Shown: one piece after another, positions 51,375-60,156 of the stretch
Position numbering within the stretch: the first letter of the stretch is position 1
Layout: every line of letters starts with the position of its first letter
DNA from: Pirellula sp.
GTDB lineage: Bacteria > Planctomycetota > Planctomycetia > Pirellulales > Pirellulaceae
Direction of reading: 5' to 3'
DNA: 64,000 bases
NCBI GenBank assembly: GCA_021299695.1
Contig: JAJTEK010000023.1
Location: 1 to 64,000, forward strand
Translations under genes and position numbers: made by a program
The notes under the pieces: model-generated
Told to the model about the DNA's origin: nothing
What the model saw: only the letters and a program-made list of their open reading frames with translations
Database searches by the model: none

Positions 51375-53045
51375 TTGCTCCATCGGTATATCGGACTCGA
51401 ATCGGAAATGTTTTGGAGGCATCCTAAAGATGCCCAAAAAGATTCGCTCAAAGAGTTCTCCGGGATTCTCAAATCGATCCGAGAACGACTGCCGCTTGCA
51501 CCAAGCCATCATGCCCTTCGTTGGTTCCTTGCCAATGGATCGAGTCTTTCTCTCGAAATGGGTGGCTCAGCAGATTTATCTTCCGCGCTGATCGAAATCG
51601 CAACACCCGAAACACGCAGTCCCCGTCAGGTCGTTTGCTACCTGTTGGCCAACGAACAAATCCTCCAAGACGCCCTCGAGGCCCACCGACGGTCACAAGA
51701 CTGGTCGCTCATCAAATCCAATAGCGATGCCTATGGACATACCCTCGGCCAGCACGAGTCGTACGACATGCGCATCGCACAAGGACCATGGCTGATCGCT
51801 TGGTGGATCGGTCTGGCATTACTCCTCTTACCATTGCTTCTCTACCGATGTCTTGCAGCCCTTTGGCTCGGCAGCATGCTGTTGATCTCGCTGGGCCATC
51901 GTGGGCTCGGCATGGCCGGTTGGGGCAACGACAAAACACCGGCTTCCAAGCTCGATTCATTGCAAAGCCACAATTGCCTCTTAGGCTTTCCGATGGCCCC
52001 CTGGCAATGGGTCCTGGGTGCATGGGGACTACGCCAGCTCCATGCGCCCATCGTTTGGCTATTCGGACTTCTGCTCTACACCGTGGCCCTGCGGCCCCAT
52101 CGGCGAAACGCGTCTGCTTTCTTGGCCTCTCGATGCCTCTTGGATGGAGCCGGATACCTCGATCCGGAATCCAAGTTCTGGATCAGTTCCCGCGCCGCGA
52201 TGGTCGACCGACAGATTGGGTTTGGGAGTTACAACGCCCATCGCCCGATGTTCCGCTGCGATCCATTGCTGCGCAAGCTTCTCTCGGGGCCCTATTGGAG
52301 CCTGAAGAATTTCTTCGAATTGCTCCGTCCGATCCAAAGAATAGAGATCGCGATCGGCGATTCGGGAATGTGTCAGCAATCGCAGTGGCTCAGGCTCGGC
52401 TCGACGGCGCTGGTCCTCGACTGGGTCGAGCAGAATCCTACCGTCGAGGCAGTTCATTTGCGTTCGGCCACCACCGCAATTCGCGAGTATGCCCGAGACT
52501 GGATGCTGGTCCGATCGATGCCGGACCGAAAGGGCCTCGAATACAAGTCACGCGATCTGTCCCGAATCTACTTGAGGACTCTCAAAAGTTGGCTCGAGAA
52601 GAAGTCCGAGGTTCCCCGAGAAGCTTGGGAGATCATCGAACTCTGGCAGATGACCCTCAATCAGATCGACGCGATGCCTAAGAACCAAAACCAGCCGCCG
52701 ATGCTGCTCGTCGGCCGAATCGACTGGATAAGCAAGCTCTGGCTCCTGCAGCAACTGGGCAAAGAGACCGATTGGACCGTCAAGAAAAAGATCGATATCC
52801 GCTACCACGAACTGACCTCCGAAGGTTACTTTCGGCAGCTCCTCGAAAATTTGCAATTGTCCCCTTTGGTCTCCGATCAAGAAATCCAGCTTGCCATGCG
52901 AATGCCCCCGGCCGAATCGCCCGCTTGGCAACGCGGCACTTGGATCCGTGAATTCGCCGACTCGGATTCCAAGATCGCCGTCAGTTGGGAGAAAGCAAGC
53001 TACGAATTGGATGGTGAAAACTACAGTGTCCTCTTCCGCCGCTGA
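51375..53045 (+). CDS. PafA/Dop-family Pup ligase or depupylase with hydrophobic insert
   Basis: I place the start at a TTG (51375), giving 556 residues (MLHRYIGLESE...). An earlier TTG at 51297 would overlap the Pup-like gene by 71 bases. Motifs match carboxylate-amine-ligase pupylation enzymes. 'RYIGLESE' (5-11) equals PafA 'RIMGIETE', 'IKSNSDAYGHTLGQHESYDM' (113-132) equals 'FKNNTDSAGNSYGCHENYL', and 'IAIGDSGMCQQSQWLRLGSTALVLDWVE' is near 325-352. 'GRIDWISKLWLL', 'IDIRYHEL' and 'VSDQEIQLAMRMPPAESPAWQRG' follow. The Asp of 'LYLDVG' is Glu61 here ('LSLEMG'). Residues 137-240 form a mostly hydrophobic insert with several potential membrane helices. It ligates or removes a Pup-like tag; the direction is unknown. 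Confidence 0.85.
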   Translation: MLHRYIGLESEMFWRHPKDAQKDSLKEFSGILKSIRERLPLAPSHHALRWFLANGSSLSLEMGGSADLSSALIEIATPETRSPRQVVCYLLANEQILQDALEAHRRSQDWSLIKSNSDAYGHTLGQHESYDMRIAQGPWLIAWWIGLALLLLPLLLYRCLAALWLGSMLLISLGHRGLGMAGWGNDKTPASKLDSLQSHNCLLGFPMAPWQWVLGAWGLRQLHAPIVWLFGLLLYTVALRPHRRNASAFLASRCLLDGAGYLDPESKFWISSRAAMVDRQIGFGSYNAHRPMFRCDPLLRKLLSGPYWSLKNFFELLRPIQRIEIAIGDSGMCQQSQWLRLGSTALVLDWVEQNPTVEAVHLRSATTAIREYARDWMLVRSMPDRKGLEYKSRDLSRIYLRTLKSWLEKKSEVPREAWEIIELWQMTLNQIDAMPKNQNQPPMLLVGRIDWISKLWLLQQLGKETDWTVKKKIDIRYHELTSEGYFRQLLENLQLSPLVSDQEIQLAMRMPPAESPAWQRGTWIREFADSDSKIAVSWEKASYELDGENYSVLFRR

Positions 53046-53094
53046 CGGCTTGTAATCCTGATCCGATAGGCTATGGTAGGGGTGGTATCACTTT

Positions 53095-53167
53095 GCGGGT
53101 GTAACTCAGCGGCTAGAGTGCTAGCTTCCCAAGCTGGAAGTCGTGGGTTCGAATCCCATCACCCGCT
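53095..53167 (+). tRNA. tRNA-Gly (anticodon CCC)
   Basis: A complete 73-base cloverleaf: acceptor GCGGGTG/CACCCGC, D-stem ACTC/GAGT, anticodon stem CTAGC/GCTGG (one G-T pair) with loop TTCCCAA, variable loop AAGTC, T-arm GTGGG/CCCAT with TTCGAAT. The discriminator is T, and CCA is not encoded. It lies 49 bases downstream of the PafA/Dop-like gene. Confidence 0.95.
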
Positions 53168-53339
53168 CTGATGCCTCTGCCCGATTATTCGGCCTCGTCT
53201 TTTGCTTGCTGGCAGGTCGACCCGATACCCATAGAACTGCCAGCGATGCTCGGCTCCTAAGCAGTCGCCACAAGGCTAATTTGGAGGCTATACTATCGAG
53301 ATAGCCTTAAGCCCTCCCCGCCTACCAGCTTGAAATTCG

Positions 53340-54773
53340 ATGTCGCATAGTTTTTCTTTATTGGCTCGGATTGTAGCGAGCTTGGCGGTCGTTGCTGCTT
53401 GTGGGATCAGCTCGGCAGAGGGACCGAAATTTGAATCCCAAATTCGTCCAATCTTGCGTGAGTATTGCTTGGACTGCCATGGGGCAACGGAAACGCACGA
53501 AGGTTCGCTCGATCTGAGGCTTGTTCGTCTGATGGTAAAGGGTGGGGATTCAGGTCCAGCCTTGGTTGCAGGAAATCCAGACGCCTCGTTGATCCTGCAG
53601 CGGATCGAGTCGAATGATATGCCCCCGGGAACCTTGAAGGTCTCCGAGGAAAAGAAAAAGCTATTGAGGGCTTGGATCGAATCCGGAGCACCGACGAACC
53701 GTCCGGAGCCCGAGACCATCGGACCTGGAATCCCACTGACCGACGCCGAACGCTCTTATTGGGCTTACCGTCCAGTGACCCGGCCATCGACTGCAATTCA
53801 GATCGATGGAGATCGAATTCGTAATGGGATCGATCAGGTACTCTCACAAGCGATGCCCCAAGGGTTGAGGTTCTCTCCAGATGCACCCCGAGAGACCTTG
53901 ATCCGACGCGTTTTTTTGGACATCATCGGCCTACCCCCGAGCGACGAGCAATTCCAGCATTGGATGCAGCTTGCCGAAAGCAACTGGTACGAGCAGTTGG
54001 TCGATTCGCTCCTGCAAAGTCCCCACTATGGCGAGCGTTGGGCGCGGCATTGGTTGGATGCAGTCGGATATGCCGATAGCGACGGTGCCACATTGGCCGA
54101 CGCAGAGAGACCTTGGGCTTGGCGCTATCGCGATTATGTGATCGCCTCACTGAATCAAGACAAACCCATCGATCGGTTCATCGTCGAACAGCTAGCAGGG
54201 GACGAACTAGCTGGTCCCAAACAAGGCGACTGGACCGCAGCTCAAATCGAGCTTTTGACCGCGACGGGATTCCTGAGGATGACAGCCGACGGAACGGCAA
54301 GTGGCGATAATTCGCCAGAGGCTCGCAATAAAACGATTGCAGACACCCTTCAAGTAATCGGCAGTACGCTTTTGGCTTCGAGTATGAATTGCGCGCAGTG
54401 CCATGACCATCGCTACGATCCTCTTTCTCACGAAGACTACTTCGCCCTGAGAGCAGTCTTGGCTCCAGCGTTTGACCCGGTCGCATGGAAAACCCCCTCC
54501 GAACGCTTGGTCTCTCTGATCACCCAGGCCGAGGTCGAGCTTTCGTCGAAAATCGAAATGGAAGCTCAATGCTACGCTCTGCTTACGAATCCCCGGTCGA
54601 CAAGCGGACCGAAGAGCAAAAGATGCTTCTGGACAAACACCCGAGCGTCAATATCTCGCCCGGAGTGCTTTACCAATATCTGCCTGAGGCAGCCGAGGAG
54701 CTCAAGAAATTCGATGCGACGATCGCCGAGATCCGAGCGAAAAAACCGGCCGAGACGTTCCTTCAGGCCCTGA
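53340..54773 (+). CDS. PSCyt1/DUF1549 N-terminal half of a split DUF1549/DUF1553 protein
   Basis: This 477-residue frame has a signal peptide ending 'SSAEG', then PSCyt1 with the haem motif CLDCH. DUF1549 follows with 'RWARHWLDAVGYADSDG' and 'MNCAQCHDHRYDPLSHEDYFALRAVLAPAFDP'. Family-like sequence stops near position 54565, after which the frame is out of register ('TNPRSTSGPKSKRC..'). The frame of the next entry takes over with 'LRSAYESPVDKRTEEQKMLLDKHPS', normal for this family. The gene was therefore one protein, broken by a frameshift and probably a short deletion. The two reading frames overlap by 289 bases. Confidence 0.85.
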   Translation: MSHSFSLLARIVASLAVVAACGISSAEGPKFESQIRPILREYCLDCHGATETHEGSLDLRLVRLMVKGGDSGPALVAGNPDASLILQRIESNDMPPGTLKVSEEKKKLLRAWIESGAPTNRPEPETIGPGIPLTDAERSYWAYRPVTRPSTAIQIDGDRIRNGIDQVLSQAMPQGLRFSPDAPRETLIRRVFLDIIGLPPSDEQFQHWMQLAESNWYEQLVDSLLQSPHYGERWARHWLDAVGYADSDGATLADAERPWAWRYRDYVIASLNQDKPIDRFIVEQLAGDELAGPKQGDWTAAQIELLTATGFLRMTADGTASGDNSPEARNKTIADTLQVIGSTLLASSMNCAQCHDHRYDPLSHEDYFALRAVLAPAFDPVAWKTPSERLVSLITQAEVELSSKIEMEAQCYALLTNPRSTSGPKSKRCFWTNTRASISRPECFTNICLRQPRSSRNSMRRSPRSERKNRPRRSFRP

Positions 54774-56422
54774 GCGAGCCCCCAGGGCACTTACCGGTGA
54801 CCAAGCTCTTGCACCGAGGGGATTTGAATCAACCGACCCGTGAAATCTCCCCTGGGAAATTGAGCGTTTTGGTCGATGAGACTTCCAGCAAACATTTTAA
54901 CGACGATGATCCTAGCCTCCCGACGAGCGGCCGACGCTTGGCTTTTGCTAAGTGGTTGACCCAAACCGATCCGCCCAACCCTCTGTTTGTTCGAGCCATG
55001 GTCAATCGCGTTTGGATGCATCATTTCGGCAAAGCGATCGTGGCAACCCCCGGCGACTTTGGAAAACTCGGAAGTCCTCCAACCCACCCACAGTTGCTCG
55101 ATTGGCTCGCTTTGGATTGGATCGAGCACGGCTGGAGTTTCAAGCACCTGCATCGCCGGATCCTTCTTTCGACCGCTTACCGCCAATCCTCGACCCGCAG
55201 TCCTACTGGTGGTTCCATCGATCCTGACAACCGATTCTATGGGCGACGGGATCTTCAGCGTATCGATGCCGAGGTCCTGCGCGACAGTGTACTTGCACTC
55301 TCCGGTGAGCTCAAACCTGAGCTTTACGGGGCACCGATCCCGCTTCAAGAGGACGAGGCTGGACAGGTCCGGCTCGATCCGGCCCAGCCTCGACGGAGCC
55401 TGTATGCCAAATGGCGACGGACCCAGCCAGTCGCACTGCTCCAAGCGTTCGATGCGCCGGTTATGGGAGTCTTGTGCGAGTCGCGTCCGAGCTCGACCGT
55501 CGCGCCGCAATCGCTCATGATGATGAACAACGAATTCCTCTTGGAGCAATCCGAAAAGATCGCTAAACGGGTTGTCTCGCAATCGGGCATATCAAATACG
55601 GCCACACCAAATTCGGAGTCCTTCAACCAAGCCGTTCCGGGATGGCAATTGCCGACGGCTCCTGCTTCGCCATGGCGCTACGGCACCGGGACGTTGCACA
55701 AGGAAACTGGCAAGGTAGAGGGGTTTTCTGAGTTTTTGCAAAAGACTCAGGGCAGGAGTCATCCTGGGGTACAAGTTCCTGATGCGACGACAGGCTGGGT
55801 ATTCCTCACCGAATCGGGGGGACATCCTGGCAACCCTGCTTATCCGGCGATCCGGCGTTGGATCGCACCCGAATCGGGGACTGTAGAAATCAGCGGGTCG
55901 CTCTCGCACGGCAGCCAGAACGGCGATGGCGTGATCGGATCTGTCAGCTCGAAGCTTGGGCAGGCTGGCAGTTGGAGAATCCAAGCCGGTTCGGTCTCGA
56001 CGGCTGTAGCGAACCTAGCCGTCGAGGCCGGAGATGCGATCGATCTAGTGCTCGAGTGCGGTCAGAATGAAACCTCCGACTCGTTCACTTGGACGGTGAA
56101 GATCACTTGGAACCCAGTAGCTCGGCAGCCAGGCGAGCCAGCAAAAAATTCGATCGTGTTCGATTCTGCGATTGGATTTCGGCTCCAACAAGAGGACATG
56201 TCGGCACTTGGACATCAAATCATCGCCGCATGGAAACACATCCTGCACCGCGCTCCGTCGGATGAGGAATTGGCGGTCTTAGCCCGTTTTGTCCCTGCGC
56301 AATTGGAGTTGCTCTATCGCGAACCCCAGCGGCTAAGCAACGGCAGCACCCCGACGCTTCAGGTGCTGACCAACATCTGCCATATGTTGCTCAATACCAA
56401 CGAATTTCTCTACGCCGACTAA
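54485..56422 (+). CDS. DUF1553 C-terminal half of the split protein, with beta-domain insert
   Basis: This frame reads 645 residues from 54485, but homologous sequence starts about 54569 (also an ATG). 'PLFVRAMVNRVWMHHFGKAIVATPGDFGKLGSPPTHPQLLDWLA', 'LLSTAYRQSS' and 'VMGVLCESRPSSTVAPQSLMMMNNEF' mark DUF1553. An insert at about residues 375-530 ('GWVFLTESGGHPGNPAYPAIRRW..', 'VEISGSLSHGSQNGDGV') looks like a carbohydrate-binding-type beta-sandwich. The C-terminal end 'ALGHQIIAAWKHILHRAPSDEELAV..' is typical. As a separate product it would lack a signal peptide, so it is probably not functional unless the break is a sequencing error. Confidence 0.85.
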   Translation: MENPLRTLGLSDHPGRGRAFVENRNGSSMLRSAYESPVDKRTEEQKMLLDKHPSVNISPGVLYQYLPEAAEELKKFDATIAEIRAKKPAETFLQALSEPPGHLPVTKLLHRGDLNQPTREISPGKLSVLVDETSSKHFNDDDPSLPTSGRRLAFAKWLTQTDPPNPLFVRAMVNRVWMHHFGKAIVATPGDFGKLGSPPTHPQLLDWLALDWIEHGWSFKHLHRRILLSTAYRQSSTRSPTGGSIDPDNRFYGRRDLQRIDAEVLRDSVLALSGELKPELYGAPIPLQEDEAGQVRLDPAQPRRSLYAKWRRTQPVALLQAFDAPVMGVLCESRPSSTVAPQSLMMMNNEFLLEQSEKIAKRVVSQSGISNTATPNSESFNQAVPGWQLPTAPASPWRYGTGTLHKETGKVEGFSEFLQKTQGRSHPGVQVPDATTGWVFLTESGGHPGNPAYPAIRRWIAPESGTVEISGSLSHGSQNGDGVIGSVSSKLGQAGSWRIQAGSVSTAVANLAVEAGDAIDLVLECGQNETSDSFTWTVKITWNPVARQPGEPAKNSIVFDSAIGFRLQQEDMSALGHQIIAAWKHILHRAPSDEELAVLARFVPAQLELLYREPQRLSNGSTPTLQVLTNICHMLLNTNEFLYAD

Positions 56423-56433
56423 CCGCCCCCTCG

Positions 56434-57927
56434 ATGGACTCCCCCAAACTTCGACCTACTTCCATGACCGATTCGATGCACGACGACGAACTTTGGATGC
56501 CTCAACGACGACGTTGGTTGCAGCATATTGGGATGGGTATCGGCGCGATTGCCCTGGAGCTGATGTTGGCTCAGGAAGCCGCCCGTGGGCAACCACCGGT
56601 CATCAAGGACAAGCCCCATCGAGATTTGCACCCCAGAGCAACACATTTCGAGCCCAAGGCCAAGGCGATGATCTCGCTGTTCCAGCACGGTGGGCCCTCC
56701 CACATGGACCTTACCGATCCGAAGCCAGAGTTGACCAAGTTCCATGGGACAGATTACCAAGGGGACGTAGGATTTTCGTTCGTCAACCAAGCCAGCAAGA
56801 AACTTCTAGGGAGTCCGTTTGCCTTTGCCCCTCGCGGGAACTGTGGCACCGAATTGTCCGAGTTGTTGCCTCATACGTCTGGGGTCATCGACGAGATCTG
56901 TTTGATTCGCAGCATGCATACGGGCAACAATGGACACGAGGTTTCGATACGCTACTTTCATGGAGGGATTCCGGGAATCCTTGGGCGCCCCACCCTAGGC
57001 TCTTGGTTGACTTACGCCCTCGGGAGTGAGTCTCAAGATCTACCGGCCTATATGGTCCTGAGCGACCCCGGCGGTCATCCGGTCGATGGGGTGACGAATT
57101 GGTCGAATGGTTTTATGCCAGCGCTGTTCCAAGGCACGGTGCTCAGGCCCAAGGAGCCACGGATTTTCAATCTCCAACCGCCTCCTCATTTGGCAGGCCA
57201 GATGCAGCAGCAAAACCTGGAGTTGCTCCATGAAATCAATCGGCAACATACGTTCCGTCATCCTGAGGAACCGGAGTTAAACGCTCGGATGGCAACCTAT
57301 GAGTTGGCCGCACGAATGCAGCTTGCAGCAACCGATGCTCTCGATATCTCCAAGGAGACCCAAGCGACTTTGAATCTCTACGGGATCGATGATCCCGAAT
57401 CTCGCGAGTACGGGACACGCTGCCTATTGGCTCGACGACTCATCGAGCGAGGAGTTCGGTTCGTGCAATTGTTCCACTCCGGCCAACCTTGGGATCATCA
57501 CGATAGCATCCAGAAGAATTTACCCGCGATTTGCCGCAAGACCGATAAGCCGGTCGCCGGACTAGTAGCGGACCTCAAGCAGCGAGGCTTGCTAGATTCC
57601 ACGTTGGTCCATTGGGGCGGAGAGATCGGTCGTTTGCCGGTGACCCAAGACCATGGCAGTCCCGATCGGGCTGGACGGGATCACAATGGCCAAGGGTTCA
57701 GCATTTGGCTCTCAGGGGGTGGCATCAAGGGCGGGATGGCATTTGGAAAGACCGACGAGTTCGGGCACAAGGCTGTTGAGCAACTGGTCACCCCCAACGA
57801 TTTTCAGGCCACGGTCATGCACCTGTTCGGACTAGACCACACCAAGGTGAGTTTTCCTTACAACAACACCCAGCAATTCATCACCTCGAGCCGGCCTGCA
57901 CGCGTTGTGCGAGAATTGCTCGCTTAG
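56434..57927 (+). CDS. DUF1501 exported protein (second copy)
   Basis: This 497-residue protein has a twin-arginine-like N-terminus ('MPQRRRWLQHIGMGIGAIALELMLAQEAARG'). DUF1501 motifs include 'AMISLFQHGGPSHMDLTDPKPEL', 'SMHTGNNGHEVSIRYFHGGIPG', 'AGRDHNGQGFSIWLSGGGIKGGMAFG' and 'NDFQATVMHLFGLDHTK'. It begins 11 bases after the DUF1553 half and is its usual partner. An ATG at 56464 is a possible alternative start. It pairs with a broken DUF1553 gene, unlike the intact pair at 8121-12584. Confidence 0.92.
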   Translation: MDSPKLRPTSMTDSMHDDELWMPQRRRWLQHIGMGIGAIALELMLAQEAARGQPPVIKDKPHRDLHPRATHFEPKAKAMISLFQHGGPSHMDLTDPKPELTKFHGTDYQGDVGFSFVNQASKKLLGSPFAFAPRGNCGTELSELLPHTSGVIDEICLIRSMHTGNNGHEVSIRYFHGGIPGILGRPTLGSWLTYALGSESQDLPAYMVLSDPGGHPVDGVTNWSNGFMPALFQGTVLRPKEPRIFNLQPPPHLAGQMQQQNLELLHEINRQHTFRHPEEPELNARMATYELAARMQLAATDALDISKETQATLNLYGIDDPESREYGTRCLLARRLIERGVRFVQLFHSGQPWDHHDSIQKNLPAICRKTDKPVAGLVADLKQRGLLDSTLVHWGGEIGRLPVTQDHGSPDRAGRDHNGQGFSIWLSGGGIKGGMAFGKTDEFGHKAVEQLVTPNDFQATVMHLFGLDHTKVSFPYNNTQQFITSSRPARVVRELLA

Positions 57928-57933
57928 AAATGC

Positions 57934-59082
57934 TTAGACGTTGACTAGAACTTCCTCGCCTACCGACCACTGCGTGAACTGGTCCGGATCGCGATGTACC
58001 TTGCGATAGACCGTGTCGCGCTCGACCGGTTCTCTTCCGGCCTCAACGATCAATTGTTGGATCTGTTCGACGCTCAGGCATTCGGGAGTCGTTGCACCTG
58101 CATCGTGATAGATCAGTTCGTGGCGAACCGTTCCATCGATGTCGTCGGCTCCGTAGGCTAGGGCGGTCTGCGCCGTACCGATCCCGAGCATGATCCAATA
58201 CGCTTTGATGTGGGGGACGTTGTCGAGGATCAATCGGCTTACAGCGACGGTCCTTAGATCCATCAGAGCCGAGGGTTTCTTCAAATGCGAGAGTTTGGTG
58301 TTCTCGGGATGGAACGCAAGGGGAATGAACGTCTGAAAGCCACCGGTTTTGTCTTGCAACTCCCTGAGTCTCAGGAGGTGATCGACGCGATGGTAGGCCT
58401 GTTCGACATGTCCGTAGAGCATCGTGCAGTTGGTCTTGAGTCCGATCTCATGGGCTGCTTGATGGATCTCGATCCACTTGGTCGCGTTGGCCTTGTGCTC
58501 GCAGATTTGATCGCGAACTTCAGGATGGAAAATCTCCGCACCCCCACCTGGCATGCTTCCTAAACCCGCTTCGCGAAGATCGCCTAGAACCTCTTTGATA
58601 CTTTTTTTGGTGAGGAATTCAAACCAGTCGATCTCGACCGCCGTCCAGCCTTTGAGGTGGATCTTAGGAAACGCGGCGTGGAGTTTTTCGAGGATGCCTC
58701 GGTACCAGTCGTAACCGAGTTTGTGGTGCAGTCCGCCGACGATATGCATCTCGGTACAGCCATTGTCGTGGGCTTCTTGACCTCTGGCGATGATTTGTTC
58801 GTCGCTCATCGCGTAACCCTTGGGGTCTCGCAGATCGGAGCGGAACGCGCAGAAACGGCAGCGATAGACGCAGACGTTCGTAGGGTTCAAGTGCGTATTG
58901 ATGTTGTAGTAACCGACATTGCCGTTGATCTGCTCGCGTTTCCAGTTGGCCAATTCTCCCACCGCATGCAGGGAAACCTCGGGATCGTAAAGAAAAATCC
59001 CATCATCGAGGCTCAAACGGCCCCCTTGCTCGACCTTGTCGCGGATACTCTTGAAACGGTCTTGAATTTGTTTTTGGTTCAT
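57934..59082 (-). CDS. mqnE: Aminofutalosine synthase (radical SAM)
   Basis: From the ATG at 59082 the protein has 382 residues (MNQKQIQDRFKSIRDKV). The radical-SAM cluster motif CxxxCxxC is in 'VCVYRCRFCAFRSD'. 'MHIVGGLHHKLGYDWYRGILEKLHAAFPKIHLKGWTAVEIDWF', 'LREAGLGSMPGGGAEIFHPEVRDQI' and 'MLYGHVEQAYHRVDHLLRLRELQDKTGGFQTFIPLAFHPENT' are MqnE hallmarks. It joins chorismate-derived 3-enolpyruvylbenzoate to adenosine in the futalosine route to menaquinone. It is the last gene of the ubiE-ubiX-ubiA-mqnE run. Confidence 0.95.
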   Translation of the reverse strand: MNQKQIQDRFKSIRDKVEQGGRLSLDDGIFLYDPEVSLHAVGELANWKREQINGNVGYYNINTHLNPTNVCVYRCRFCAFRSDLRDPKGYAMSDEQIIARGQEAHDNGCTEMHIVGGLHHKLGYDWYRGILEKLHAAFPKIHLKGWTAVEIDWFEFLTKKSIKEVLGDLREAGLGSMPGGGAEIFHPEVRDQICEHKANATKWIEIHQAAHEIGLKTNCTMLYGHVEQAYHRVDHLLRLRELQDKTGGFQTFIPLAFHPENTKLSHLKKPSALMDLRTVAVSRLILDNVPHIKAYWIMLGIGTAQTALAYGADDIDGTVRHELIYHDAGATTPECLSVEQIQQLIVEAGREPVERDTVYRKVHRDPDQFTQWSVGEEVLVNV

Positions 59083-59223
59083 GGATGGATCTCGGCAAGT
59101 GCCCAGTGATCTCAAGCGTATTTGGCGTATCTTGCGTTTATCGGCGTTTTCGTCCTTACGCACGGATAGCTCCCGAGGAGCAACGCTCGCAAGCAGTACA
59201 TGTTGTACACCGTTGAGCTCAAT

Positions 59224-60141
59224 TTATTTTAACCAGGCGTCTAGGGCACCGGCCCCTAGAATCAGGACGCTGATTATGGAGTTGAGCTGGAAAAATGCCA
59301 ATTGCATACGATCCAATGAGCGTTCAGAAACGACGGAATGCTCGTAAATTAGCAAGCCTCCTACTGCGAGCATCACGGCTCGGAAGAGGAAACCCAAGGA
59401 TAGTTCGGGAGCCCAGTACGTCATCCCCATGGCGACAATCCACATCGAAAAGTGAATAACTTTGGCGATGTTCAAAGCACCGCGGACGCCAAATCGGGCA
59501 GGAATGCTCGACAGGCCAACTTGCCGATCGAAATCCGCATCCTGGCAGGCATACAGGATATCGAATCCTGATACCCAGAGCAAAACGACCGCTCCGAGCC
59601 AAACGGCAGGCAAAAGGTCATATGGGGCCTTAGAAAGAATCTCGCCACGCAGAGCGATCCAAGCGCAGATTGGGGCGAGCATCAAAGCGGCGCCGAGCCA
59701 CAAATGGACCAACCAGGTGAATCTCTTTCCGAGGCTGTAGCCCCCAAGAAACAGCAACACCGGCAGACTCAAAATCAAAGGCAATCGGTTCGGCAAAAAC
59801 AGCATGCACGAGGCGATGAACAGGACACCGCACAGCAAAGCAAACCACACGACCTCAGAGACACCAAGAAGCTTCGCGGGCAGATGGCGATTGGCAGTCC
59901 TGGGGTTTTCTCCATCCCATTTACGATCCAAAAGCCGATTGACAGCCATGGCGAAACTTCGGGCAAAGACCATGCACAGCAGGATCCCGAGTCCGGAGGA
60001 CCACCCGAATCGAACCGGGATCTCTGGGATCGGAGAAGGCACAATCCAAGCCCAAAAGGAGGCCAACAGGGCAAACGGAAGGGCAAAAATTGTGTGGCTA
60101 AACCGTATGAGTTCTAAAAACCGCTGAAACTTGATCCACAT
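59224..60141 (-). CDS. UbiA-family prenyltransferase (MqnP type)
   Basis: This 305-residue membrane protein has eight or more helices. It has two Asp-rich prenyl-diphosphate sites: 'MAVNRLLDRKWDGENPRTANRHLP' and 'DILYACQDADFDRQVGLSSIPARFG'. In a menaquinone cluster with mqnE and UbiX/UbiE genes it most likely attaches the prenyl tail to the naphthoquinone precursor. The start is ATG at 60141; a GTG at 60153 (3 bases after the ubiX stop) is an alternative. Confidence 0.9.
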   Translation of the reverse strand: MWIKFQRFLELIRFSHTIFALPFALLASFWAWIVPSPIPEIPVRFGWSSGLGILLCMVFARSFAMAVNRLLDRKWDGENPRTANRHLPAKLLGVSEVVWFALLCGVLFIASCMLFLPNRLPLILSLPVLLFLGGYSLGKRFTWLVHLWLGAALMLAPICAWIALRGEILSKAPYDLLPAVWLGAVVLLWVSGFDILYACQDADFDRQVGLSSIPARFGVRGALNIAKVIHFSMWIVAMGMTYWAPELSLGFLFRAVMLAVGGLLIYEHSVVSERSLDRMQLAFFQLNSIISVLILGAGALDAWLK

Positions 60142-60156
60142 GCTGGAAATCACTTC

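Noticed and set aside
53340-56422. Programmed frameshift in the DUF1549/DUF1553 gene
   Set aside because: No slippery heptamer or downstream pseudoknot is evident at the junction near 54565; a mutation or sequencing error is simpler.
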